Both the position numbers and the translations under genes were made by a program. A model generated the notes under the pieces. It ran no database searches, had not been told where the DNA came from, and worked only from the letters and a program-made list of their open reading frames with translations. From Flammeovirga sp. EKP202 (GTDB taxonomy: Bacteria > Bacteroidota > Bacteroidia > Cytophagales > Flammeovirgaceae), in the NCBI RefSeq assembly GCF_014534745.1, contig NZ_JACVVP010000040.1, forward strand, positions 1 through 64,000: a stretch of DNA of 64,000 nucleotides, written 5' to 3'. This document shows, piece by piece, positions 18,178 to 26,178 of this stretch (within the stretch, counting starts at the first letter, position 1; each line of letters opens with the position of its first letter).

Positions 18178-19851
18178 ATGAAACGGTTATCACATTTATT
18201 TATTATGAATAGATTATTTCAACTTCTGTGTTTTTTAATGATTTGTGCTTCATGTACTTCTATCAACAACAAACAAAAAACAAAAAAGAAACCTAACATA
18301 CTTTTTATTGCGATTGATGATTTAAGACCTGAATTGGGCAGTTATGATAATAGTATAGCGGTTACCCCCCATTTAGATCAACTTTCAGCTCAAGGTATGC
18401 AATTTAACAGAGCGTATTGTCAACAAGCAATTTGTAGTCCTTCCAGAGCTAGTGCTATGACAGGAGCACGACCGGAAACGATCAATGTGATTGAAAACTA
18501 CACGTATTTTAGAGATGAAAACCCTGATATTATTACGCTTCCGCAGCATTTTAAAGAGAACGGTTATGAAACCATGAACTGCGGTAAAGTATATCATGCA
18601 AAATATAACGATCCTGAGAAATCTTGGTCCAAAAAACCAGATAAAAAGCTATTAGGGTATAAGTTTAAAGGTTTAGTAGGTGGTTATGCTTTAAAAGAAA
18701 ATCAAGAAATCTTTAAGAAAAATAAAGCTGAAATGATTGCCAAATACGGTAAGGAAGCCAAGTACGGTCTAGGCATGGGACCAGCATTTGAATGTGTGGA
18801 CGTTCCTGATAATACATACATTGATGGTATGAATGCTGACCTTGCAATCGCCAATATCAAACAAATGATTACTGAGCAGCCAGACAAACCTTTCTTTATG
18901 GGATTAGGGTTTATTTCTCCTCACTTAAACTTTGTTGCTCCTAAGAAATACTGGGATTTATACGATAGAGATCAAATCAAAATAAGTACTCAGACGGAAG
19001 CACCTGAAAATGGGGCTGCAATGGGACTTCATGCTTCTTTTGAGTTAAGAACTAGAGCCAATATCCCAAATAAAGGAAAAATTGGAGATGATTTAGCGAC
19101 GGACTTAATTCATTCTTACTTAGCCACTTCTAGTTATGTAGATGCTCAGATTGGCAAGGTGATTCAAGCATTAAAGAAAGAAGGTATTTTGGATAATACT
19201 ATCATTATGGTGTGGTCTGACCATGGTTATCACTTAGGTGAAATGGGAATATGGGGAAAGGCTACCAATTATGAAATTGCAACTAGAGTTCCATTAATAG
19301 TATGGACACCAGACCAAAAAAGTAGAGGTGTTGCTTCTGATGCATTAGTAGAATTAGTAGACATGTACCCTACACTTTGTGATTTAGCCGGGCTTGATTT
19401 ACCAAAACATTTAGAAGGGCAATCCTTTGCTCCATTATTGGATCAACCTCAACTCCCTTGGAAAAAAGCAGCGTTTAGCCAATACCCAACTCCTGCCTTA
19501 AGAGAGTGGGCTGCGAATCCATTATCAAAAGGGATGAGAGAAACTTATTTCGGACCTTTGATTGAAGAAGTGGAGCAGAAAATCAAAGATCAGATGAAAG
19601 AGGACTGGGATAGAGCATTATTCGAAAACGATATTATGGGCTATGCAATGCGTAATAAGGATTACCGTTTGGTGGTTTGGAAAAACCGTAAGCAACCCAA
19701 TGAAGCACCTCTCTATGTGGAACTTTATGATCACAAAAATGATCCAACAGAAACAAAAAATATCGCCGATTCTTCTCCTGAAATTGTAGCCCAATTAATG
19801 GCTCAAATGGACAAAGGATGGAAAGGCAATAAGGCTGGAAAAGAAATATAG
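18178..19851 (+). CDS. Iduronate-2-sulfatase-like type I sulfatase (S1_7-like), lipoprotein
   Basis: A sulfatase resembling iduronate-2-sulfatase: KPNILFIAIDDLRPELGSY (residues 38-56) with the IDDLRPE signature. The formylglycine motif is C86-S-P-S-R90, and WSDHGYHLGEMGIWGK is the typical second metal/substrate region. A lipoprotein signal ends at Cys26 (ICASC). The start could also be the Met at 18205 (MNRLFQLL), which gives a cleaner signal peptide; no ribosome site decides between them. The likely role is desulfation of sulfated sugars at the cell envelope. It is followed 0.5 kb later by a FAD oxidoreductase on the same strand with a repeat in between, so co-transcription is uncertain. Confidence 0.92.
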   Translation: MKRLSHLFIMNRLFQLLCFLMICASCTSINNKQKTKKKPNILFIAIDDLRPELGSYDNSIAVTPHLDQLSAQGMQFNRAYCQQAICSPSRASAMTGARPETINVIENYTYFRDENPDIITLPQHFKENGYETMNCGKVYHAKYNDPEKSWSKKPDKKLLGYKFKGLVGGYALKENQEIFKKNKAEMIAKYGKEAKYGLGMGPAFECVDVPDNTYIDGMNADLAIANIKQMITEQPDKPFFMGLGFISPHLNFVAPKKYWDLYDRDQIKISTQTEAPENGAAMGLHASFELRTRANIPNKGKIGDDLATDLIHSYLATSSYVDAQIGKVIQALKKEGILDNTIIMVWSDHGYHLGEMGIWGKATNYEIATRVPLIVWTPDQKSRGVASDALVELVDMYPTLCDLAGLDLPKHLEGQSFAPLLDQPQLPWKKAAFSQYPTPALREWAANPLSKGMRETYFGPLIEEVEQKIKDQMKEDWDRALFENDIMGYAMRNKDYRLVVWKNRKQPNEAPLYVELYDHKNDPTETKNIADSSPEIVAQLMAQMDKGWKGNKAGKEI

Positions 19852-19888
19852 GAAGATAATTCTACTTAGGGATTGTCGCAAAACTTAT

Positions 19889-20240
19889 TCTTATATCGCA
19901 AGTACATTGTAAACTAAATTTTCATCAATGAATGCAGTTACTTTTATGAAGGTAAATGGTAGTGTATTGTGGTTCGCGAGGACGTTGCAATGCAACGTCC
20001 CTACAGAACTGCTTTTTAAAAGATTATTATAAAACCTTTTGTCTTTTAACATATAATCAGACCATCATTGAGTAGTATCTCCCTCGGCCTTGAAGTGAAG
20101 TACTATCAAACTGAAATGGTAGAAAGCTCAATGGCGCGAATGTTAAGCGTTGGCGTCATTCGTGTCCTTCAGATCATCAGAAATCTCCTGATTTCTAAAC
20201 ATTATAAATAACGTAAACTTAGTTTACAGCGTGGTAAGTA
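19889..20240. repeat. Interspersed repeat, copy D (mosaic of inverted and direct modules)
   Basis: The first half (about 19925-20090) is the palindrome module inverted, with gacgttgcaatgcaacgtc at about 19981-19999. The second half (about 20090-20240) is the direct module with ggcgcgaatgttaagcg and the aatctcctgattt hairpin, then gtaaacttagtttac. The long block of A, B, C and F is missing. It occupies most of the 522-bp gap between the sulfatase and the oxidoreductase. Confidence 0.7.
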
Positions 20241-20373
20241 TTAAGTTGATATATTCTTCCAACCTTAAAGACAGTAAACAAATTTCCAAGTAGTTATAAA
20301 TAGTAAATTCTAAATCACAGTTGTTTTTCATCTGTGATTTTTTGTAACACATCTTAATCTACAAATCACAATT

Positions 20374-22329
20374 ATGAAAAGAAGAGATTTTTTAAAATCT
20401 GGAGCAAAAGGATCCCTAGCTTCTGGATTATTACTTACAGGAACTAACCTCAATGCAAAAGATAAAGATACCAATGGCAGTTGGGTAAGTGACCGTAGTA
20501 AAGACAATTGGCAACAACTTAGTAATGGGGAAAAAGGAACTCCAGAACGTTTTAAGCATGAAAACTATCAGGTTGTTGTTGTAGGCGGTGGACTAGCCGG
20601 TATTTGTGCAGCAGTGGCAGCCGCAAGAGAAGGTGCCCAAACATTGCTAGTACAAGACCGTTCTGTATTAGGCGGAAATGCATCAAGCGAAATCAGAGTA
20701 CTCGTAAATGGGGTAAATCACCTTCAGCCCGATTGGATTCCTGAAAGGGAAACAGGCATCATTGAAGAAATTTTACTTCATAATCGTTTTCTAAATCCTC
20801 AAGAATCGTTTTCAGTATGGGATCATGTTCTTTATGATTTCGTGATACGAGAACCACATCTTGATCTTCTACTCAACACTCAAGCGGTCAATGTAGAAAT
20901 GAAAGGAAACCGTATCAAAAAAGCAGTATGTTGGCAGACGAGTACGGAAACAGAATACCATATCAATGCTGAACAATTTATTGATTGTTCCGGTGATGGT
21001 TTATTGGCGGCTACTGCAGGGGCTGAATACAGAACAGGTAGAGAAGCGAAAGCTGAATTCAACGAAAAATATGCTCCCGAAAAAGCCGATGGTTGGCAGA
21101 TGGGAGCTAGTTTATTAATTGCGGGTAAAGATATGGGAAAACCTACCCCTTACACGCCTCCATCATTTATGATTCCTTTTGATCTTAAAAAATCACACCC
21201 CAAAAGAAAAATACGTTCTTTTAATGAAGGGTATTGGTGGGTAGAAGTGGGCTCACAAAACGACATCATTGCAGATCAAAACGAAATTCAGGAAAAGCTG
21301 ATGGGACATGTGCATGGTGTTTGGGATTATATTAAAAACTCTGGCGAGATAGAAGGAGCCGAAAACTATGCCCTAGAGTGGATTGGTTCGGTACCCGGTC
21401 GTAGGGAATCAAGACGTTTTATGGGAGATCATATTTTAAATGAAAGAGATTTAGTAGATCATCATCATTTCGAAGATGCTGTAGCCTATGGAGGTTGGTC
21501 ATTGGATGAGCATAATCCAGGAGGCATTGAGAATTTGGGTGAACCTCCAAGTTATTTTCATTATCACTTCAAAAAAATCTATCAAATTCCATTCAGAAGT
21601 CTTTATTCTAAAAACATAGAAAACCTGATGTTTAGTGGTAGAAATATCAGTCAAACCCATATTGCCTTATCTTCTACAAGGGTCATGGCTACTTGCGCAT
21701 TAATGGGACAAGCAACAGGTACCGCCGCAGGCATGTGTGTACAGCACAATACTAACCCAAGAGGTATTTACAAAAAGCACCTTAAAGACCTCCAAGAGAA
21801 GCTCTCTATTAATGATGCTTTTATCCCCGATCACCCTTTCACAAACAAGAATGATAAAGTGAAAGACGCAACGCAAATCACGGCTTCAAGTACAAAATCA
21901 GGTGATGCAGCACTCTTAAACGATGGTTGGTCTAGAGATTTCCAAGGCAAAACACATCATTGGGCCTCTTCTACCCTCCCTGCCACAGTAAACGTTGAAT
22001 GGGAAAATCCTGTTGAACTTTCTTCTGTAATTATTAAATGTGATACGAATGTAAAAATGAATATCATGATGAGAAATAATTATAACAATCGAAAAATATT
22101 TACAGATAAGGTTCCTCCAGAACTTCTTAAATCACTCTCCCTTCAAGCTAAAAGTAAAGGGAAGTGGATCGACCTCGGCACTTTGGACCAAAATCAAACT
22201 AGACGTATTAAGTTTAACTTTGAAAAGGTCAAAACTACTTCCATCCGAATAGTTATGCATGAGACTTACGGAAAAGAATACGCTAAATTATTTGAGATAA
22301 TGGCTTTTGAGGAAGAGGTTTTGAGCTAA
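20374..22329 (+). CDS. Tat-exported FAD-dependent oxidoreductase
   Basis: A flavoprotein with an N-terminal twin-arginine signal (KRRDFLKSG, residues 2-10, then a hydrophobic stretch), so it is probably exported folded with its cofactor. The dinucleotide-binding motif GGGLAG is at 71-76, followed by an acidic/LLVQDR segment and GGNASSEIRV; the overall pattern fits the FAD_oxidored family. Around residues 500-651 a discoidin-like (F5/8 C) or other beta-sandwich domain follows, beginning near DATQITASST. Genes of this type recur in glycan-utilisation regions, where they may oxidise sugars; the substrate is unknown. The upstream neighbour is a sulfatase on the same strand. The start at 20374 is fixed by the Tat signal. 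Confidence 0.85.
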   Translation: MKRRDFLKSGAKGSLASGLLLTGTNLNAKDKDTNGSWVSDRSKDNWQQLSNGEKGTPERFKHENYQVVVVGGGLAGICAAVAAAREGAQTLLVQDRSVLGGNASSEIRVLVNGVNHLQPDWIPERETGIIEEILLHNRFLNPQESFSVWDHVLYDFVIREPHLDLLLNTQAVNVEMKGNRIKKAVCWQTSTETEYHINAEQFIDCSGDGLLAATAGAEYRTGREAKAEFNEKYAPEKADGWQMGASLLIAGKDMGKPTPYTPPSFMIPFDLKKSHPKRKIRSFNEGYWWVEVGSQNDIIADQNEIQEKLMGHVHGVWDYIKNSGEIEGAENYALEWIGSVPGRRESRRFMGDHILNERDLVDHHHFEDAVAYGGWSLDEHNPGGIENLGEPPSYFHYHFKKIYQIPFRSLYSKNIENLMFSGRNISQTHIALSSTRVMATCALMGQATGTAAGMCVQHNTNPRGIYKKHLKDLQEKLSINDAFIPDHPFTNKNDKVKDATQITASSTKSGDAALLNDGWSRDFQGKTHHWASSTLPATVNVEWENPVELSSVIIKCDTNVKMNIMMRNNYNNRKIFTDKVPPELLKSLSLQAKSKGKWIDLGTLDQNQTRRIKFNFEKVKTTSIRIVMHETYGKEYAKLFEIMAFEEEVLS

Positions 22330-22344
22330 GGTTCTAAAATGGCA

Positions 22345-22610
22345 ACTGTCAGTACCGGAATTTTTAGGATTAAAGGATGAACAGGATTTTGGATTGTTGT
22401 CTTTTCTTAACTAATCTTTAATTCTAAAATATCTACACTAAGATTAAGCAAGATTTAAGATTATCAGAGAGATACTACTCTATATTTATATTCTATAGTA
22501 ATTGATTCAAAAATGATGAAATTGAACATTATAACTGATCATAAACTTAATTGAAAAAAAACAGAAAATCTTGACAATCCCCTAATCCTAAAAATCTTGG
22601 TACAGACATT
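22345..22610. repeat. Inverted-repeat element upstream of GxxExxY copy 1
   Basis: Arms of about 46 bp (22345-22390 and 22565-22610) form an imperfect inverted repeat. They contain gtacc, ttttaggatta and caggatttt on the left and aatcccctaatccta and ggtacagacatt on the right. The inner about 170 bp is AT-rich and non-coding. The same arrangement precedes the second GxxExxY gene at 27409-27587. Confidence 0.7.
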
Positions 22611-22651
22611 GAGCTATAACCACCATATCAAAAATTAACGATTCATCTATT

Positions 22652-23032
22652 ATGAACTACAGCAACAACGATTTAACAGGAAGAATAATAGGATGTGCAA
22701 TGAAAGTACACCGCACCTTAGGAAATGGATTTCGGGAAGTAATCTATCAGCGGGCTTTAGCTTTGGAATTTAAAAATCAAGGAATCTCCTATCAGAGGGA
22801 AATGGAAATGAGTATTTACTATGAAGGTGTACATATCGGAACAAGAAGAGTAGACTTTTATGTAGAAGGAATAATGGTAGAGCTCAAAGCCGTAATACGA
22901 TTGGAGGATGTTCATCTGGCTCAAGCAAAAAACTATTGTGAAGCGTATAATGTACCTACTGGCTTGTTAATTAACTTTGGATCGAAGAGTTTAGAATTTA
23001 AAAGAGTATTTAATGCTATAAAAAATCAGTAA
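22652..23032 (+). CDS. GxxExxY protein (PD-(D/E)xK-like), copy 1
   Basis: A small protein of the widespread GxxExxY family, function not established. The family motif is G26-F-R-E29-V-I-Y32. A nuclease-like PD-(D/E)xK core can be read as D68 in RRVDFYVEG and E77-L-K79 in MVELKAV, so a nuclease fold is likely by inference. The length (126) is normal. The gene is preceded by a long inverted repeat, and a near-identical gene with the same upstream element sits at 27627. It marks the left side of the restriction-modification island. Confidence 0.85.
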   Translation: MNYSNNDLTGRIIGCAMKVHRTLGNGFREVIYQRALALEFKNQGISYQREMEMSIYYEGVHIGTRRVDFYVEGIMVELKAVIRLEDVHLAQAKNYCEAYNVPTGLLINFGSKSLEFKRVFNAIKNQ

Positions 23033-23196
23033 TGCATTGGCATTGGTCCAAGAGGAGTCAAAATATATATTTGCATTACTCATTTAAATACATTAACATT
23101 ACAACAACAAACTATTCTCATTCGTGAAACATAAAGATAAGCTGACTATTTATGCAATGCACTGAGAACGATTTATAACATTAATTTTTTATTATC

Positions 23197-23691
23197 ATGT
23201 TAAACACCAAAGACAAAAACGACCTTTTTGCACGTGTCGTTTCATTATCATGCACATCCCAAGAAGATACGCAGACTACTTATGATGCTATTCATCAGGA
23301 ATACAAGTATCAAAACTCTTCTAATGTACTGAAAGATATTTCTACGGAGAGAAAAAAGAACCGTTTTGAAAGTAGAACAACGGAACTCAATGAAAAGAAA
23401 AATCAATTGGACTATGTTGAAACAGAAATTGCCAATATGCAAACCACACACTCAAAGTATAAGGTAAAAGTGGTGGAGAAAAATAAATTGGTAGCCGACA
23501 TTAGTGATCTAGAATTAAAGCTAGAACAAAACGATGGATTAGAAGTCTATTTTAATCAATTGGATAATATTATGCAGGAAGCAGAGGCTTATGTCTTGCT
23601 TGAACTTCTACATCATATCAAAGACCATGCTGCCACAAGTGGCTGGGCATTGGATGACTATGCGATCAAGGATCTAGAAGTTATTGCTTAA
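23197..23691 (+). CDS. Hypothetical coiled-coil protein
   Basis: 164 residues, not recognised. The central part (about 45-125) is strongly heptad-like and charged (ERKKNRFESRTTELNEKKNQ and onward), predicting a long coiled coil. There is no signal peptide or membrane segment. It ends with an acidic, hydrophobic-patterned tail and is followed immediately by a clear terminator, so it is probably a real, separately ended gene. The start MLNTKDKNDLFARV is the first Met after a 164-bp gap. Its position between a GxxExxY gene and an IS30-type helix-turn-helix gene suggests an accessory role, nothing more specific. Confidence 0.65.
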   Translation: MLNTKDKNDLFARVVSLSCTSQEDTQTTYDAIHQEYKYQNSSNVLKDISTERKKNRFESRTTELNEKKNQLDYVETEIANMQTTHSKYKVKVVEKNKLVADISDLELKLEQNDGLEVYFNQLDNIMQEAEAYVLLELLHHIKDHAATSGWALDDYAIKDLEVIA

Positions 23692-23697
23692 ATACAT

Positions 23698-23729
23698 AAA
23701 AGGTCGGTGAGTCAGCCACTGACCTTTTT
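23698..23729 (+). terminator. Rho-independent terminator after the coiled-coil gene
   Basis: A 12-bp stem (23698-23709 with 23717-23728, one G-U pair) with a 7-base loop and a following T run, 7 bp past the stop. Confidence 0.85.
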
Positions 23730-23769
23730 ATCTTTATTTACTTCATCCTTCTTCCCTAAAATTTAATGT

Positions 23770-24312
23770 ATGAATCTTACCAAAGCACAAAGAATTGAAT
23801 TACAATTACTACTAGAAGCCAAAGTAAAGAAAACAAAAATTGCAGAGGCTTTAGGTGTACATCTGTCAAGTATTTATAGAGAGTTAAAACGCAACAGCTT
23901 TCATGGTAAATACGATGCTATAAAAGCGGATCAACTTGCGAAAGCGAGAAAAAAAGTGGCGGGTGGAATGTCGAAAGTCAAAAGAAAAACAATTAATCGA
24001 AGAAAAAATAAATATGAGCTGTTTGATGACCGACGCTTTATCTATTGGAAGTCAGATACGCCCCGTGCTAGAAGACGCTATTTCTTTTTAAAGGAAAAGT
24101 GGCCATGGAAAACCAAACGCTATAAAATTCGACTGGGATGGGAAAAAACACATCATTATCGCAATGACATCCCCTTATTTGAGTTGTTGATTGCCCACCT
24201 AAAGGAGAATCATTTAACTACTACAAAAACAAATCAACCTTCTTCTTTTAAACAACTTCACTATTCTACTAATTCTACTTTACATCAATACCCTAAATGT
24301 AAAGTGGCTTGA
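23770..24312 (+). CDS. IS30-type helix-turn-helix protein lacking a transposase catalytic domain
   Basis: A 180-residue basic protein. Residues 1-50 match the N-terminal helix-turn-helix of IS30 family transposases (LTKAQRIELQLLLEAKVKKT, then IAEALGVHLSSIYRELKRN). The following Lys/Arg-rich region (about 55-115) and the C-terminus show no DDE catalytic domain, and the protein stops where an IS30 transposase would continue for another 150-250 residues. No terminal inverted repeats were seen around it. It is either a truncated transposase or a stand-alone DNA-binding protein. The rest (for example DDRRFIYWKSDTPRARRRYF) is unlike transposase sequence I know, which favours a distinct protein. Confidence 0.6.
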   Translation: MNLTKAQRIELQLLLEAKVKKTKIAEALGVHLSSIYRELKRNSFHGKYDAIKADQLAKARKKVAGGMSKVKRKTINRRKNKYELFDDRRFIYWKSDTPRARRRYFFLKEKWPWKTKRYKIRLGWEKTHHYRNDIPLFELLIAHLKENHLTTTKTNQPSSFKQLHYSTNSTLHQYPKCKVA

Positions 24313-24398
24313 CCCCTATTGTCTTTTTATACTTCACCCTCTAAAAACACCTCTCCAAAACCTAAAATTATAGACAAAACGTCATTCATTATCAAAAC

Positions 24399-24440
24399 AA
24401 AGTGCTTCAGGTCGTCAAAACTTGAAGCACTTTTTATTTT
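24399..24440 (+). terminator. Terminator between the HTH gene and hsdM
   Basis: An 11-bp stem (24399-24409 with 24423-24433) followed by tttatttt. It ends the transcript of the upstream HTH gene. The 70-codon frame across it is not considered real. Confidence 0.8.
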
Positions 24441-24514
24441 CAGTCTATTTGAATTTATTTTCGCATTTGCTCACGAATTCATTTTTTTGAAGGGAACGCA
24501 AATATTTGATTTTA

Positions 24515-24547
24515 TTTACAACATTGTGTAAAATACAATTCTGTATT
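24515..24547. promoter_or_regulatory. Small palindromes upstream of hsdM
   Basis: TTTACA (24515-24520) pairs with TGTAAA (24527-24532), overlapping a second pair AATACA/TGTATT (24532-24547). They lie 54-86 bp before the hsdM start and could be an operator or part of the promoter. This is weak evidence. Confidence 0.3.
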
Positions 24548-24600
24548 ACTAACATTATTTTATTATCTTGGAAATCTTAAAATGAATTCTATTCTTTATC

Positions 24601-26175
24601 ATGTCAGAAATAGCTAACAACGTAGACCACAAAGGTCAATTAGAGCGACAGTTATGGAACATCGCCAATGAGTTAAGAGGAAATATGGGAGCCGATGAGT
24701 TCCGTGATTATATATTGGGTTTTATCTTCTACAAATATCTTTCGGAACGCATGGAGCTTTTCGGGAATGAGTTATTGGAAGAGGATGGAATGAAGTTCTC
24801 GGAGATTAAAGAAGCAACTGAGGAAGGAAAGGAATATCTGGAAGCCATTAGAGAGGAAGCCTTAGAATCGTTGGGGTATTTTTTATTGCCTAGCGAATTG
24901 TTTAGGGTACTTTCGGAGGAAGGGCAGGAACAGGATGCCTTTATCTTGGAGAAGTTGCGCGATGTGTTGAACCACATTGAGCAAAGTACAATGGGTACGG
25001 ACAGTGAAGAGGAGTTCAGCGGATTGTTTGAGGAGTTGGATTTGACTTCTTCTAAACTGGGAAAAACGGAGAAAGCTAAAAATGAGTTGATCTCTAAAGT
25101 GCTTTTCCATTTGAATCAGATTGACTTCCAATTGGGAAATACAGAAATAGATGTATTGGGTGATGCTTATGAATACCTGATCGGTCAGTTTGCTTCGGGA
25201 GCAGGAAAAAAAGCAGGGGAATTTTATACGCCTCAATCTGTTTCTCAAATCTTAGCGCAGTTGGTGACGGTGGGGAAAGACAAGTTGCAGTCGGTATATG
25301 ACCCTACTTGTGGTTCTGGTTCATTGTTGCTTCGCGTAGCAAAGCAGGTGGATGAAGTGGCACATTTCTATGGTCAGGAGTTGAACAGAACGACGTACAA
25401 CTTGGCACGTATGAACATGATTTTGCATGGGGTACGTTACAATGAATTTGACATTCAGCAAGAAGATACTTTAGAGAACCCTCAACATAAAGAAAAGCAG
25501 TTTGAAGCCATCGTAGCCAATCCTCCTTTCTCGGCAAAATGGTCTGCCAATCCCATTCATTTATCTGATGATCGTTTTAGTGAGTATGGAAAGTTAGCGC
25601 CTAGTTCTAAAGCGGACTTTGCTTTTGTACAGCACATGATTCATCATTTAGGTGAAAACGGCACAATGGCGGTGGTACTTCCTCATGGTGTATTGTTTAG
25701 AGGTGCAGCTGAAGGACATATCCGTAAACACCTGATTGAAGAGAACAATTATCTAGATGCCGTTATTGGTCTTCCTGCTAATATTTTCTACGGTACGAGT
25801 ATTCCAACTTGTATTTTGGTCTTCAAAAAATGCCGTCAAAAAGATGATGATATTCTATTTGTAGATGCTTCACAACATTTCGAGAAAGCCAAGAACCAAA
25901 ACTACTTGCGTAAAGAAGATGTGGCAAAGATTATCTCTACGTATGCTGAAAGAAAGGAAGAAGAGAAATACGCTCATGTGGCTTCTTTAGCCGAAGTGAA
26001 AGAAAACGATTACAACCTCAATATCCCTCGTTATGTAGATACTTTTGAAGAGGAAGCTCCTGTAGATTTGGATGCGGTTTCTGATCGTTTGGTACAGTTG
26101 TCTGAAGAAATGAAAGATACGGATACGACTATCCAAGATTTCTGTGATCAGTTGAACATTAAAACACCTTTCTAA
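24601..26175 (+). CDS. hsdM: Type I restriction-modification DNA methyltransferase subunit HsdM
   Basis: The adenine-N6 methyltransferase subunit of a type I system; it acts with HsdS to modify, and with HsdR to restrict, DNA in the cytoplasm. The N-terminal HsdM helical domain (about 10-165) begins QLERQLWNIANELRGNMG. The SAM-binding motif DPTCGSG is at 234-240 and the catalytic NPPF at 307-310, preceded by QFASGAGKKAGEFYTP (196-211). At 524 residues it is full length. The stop is 3 bases before the hsdS start, so the two are translationally close. A terminator upstream and small palindromes suggest its own promoter. Confidence 0.97.
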   Translation: MSEIANNVDHKGQLERQLWNIANELRGNMGADEFRDYILGFIFYKYLSERMELFGNELLEEDGMKFSEIKEATEEGKEYLEAIREEALESLGYFLLPSELFRVLSEEGQEQDAFILEKLRDVLNHIEQSTMGTDSEEEFSGLFEELDLTSSKLGKTEKAKNELISKVLFHLNQIDFQLGNTEIDVLGDAYEYLIGQFASGAGKKAGEFYTPQSVSQILAQLVTVGKDKLQSVYDPTCGSGSLLLRVAKQVDEVAHFYGQELNRTTYNLARMNMILHGVRYNEFDIQQEDTLENPQHKEKQFEAIVANPPFSAKWSANPIHLSDDRFSEYGKLAPSSKADFAFVQHMIHHLGENGTMAVVLPHGVLFRGAAEGHIRKHLIEENNYLDAVIGLPANIFYGTSIPTCILVFKKCRQKDDDILFVDASQHFEKAKNQNYLRKEDVAKIISTYAERKEEEKYAHVASLAEVKENDYNLNIPRYVDTFEEEAPVDLDAVSDRLVQLSEEMKDTDTTIQDFCDQLNIKTPF

Positions 26176-26178
26176 GCC

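Noticed and set aside
23770-24312. Complete IS30 insertion sequence
   Set aside because: No catalytic domain and no terminal inverted repeats found, so only the helix-turn-helix protein is annotated.
24319-24531. 70-codon plus-strand frame before hsdM
   Set aside because: It runs straight through a clear terminator hairpin and is of low-complexity composition, so it is unlikely to be translated.
24883-25248. 121-codon minus-strand frame inside hsdM
   Set aside because: Antisense shadow of a full-length, well-conserved methyltransferase.
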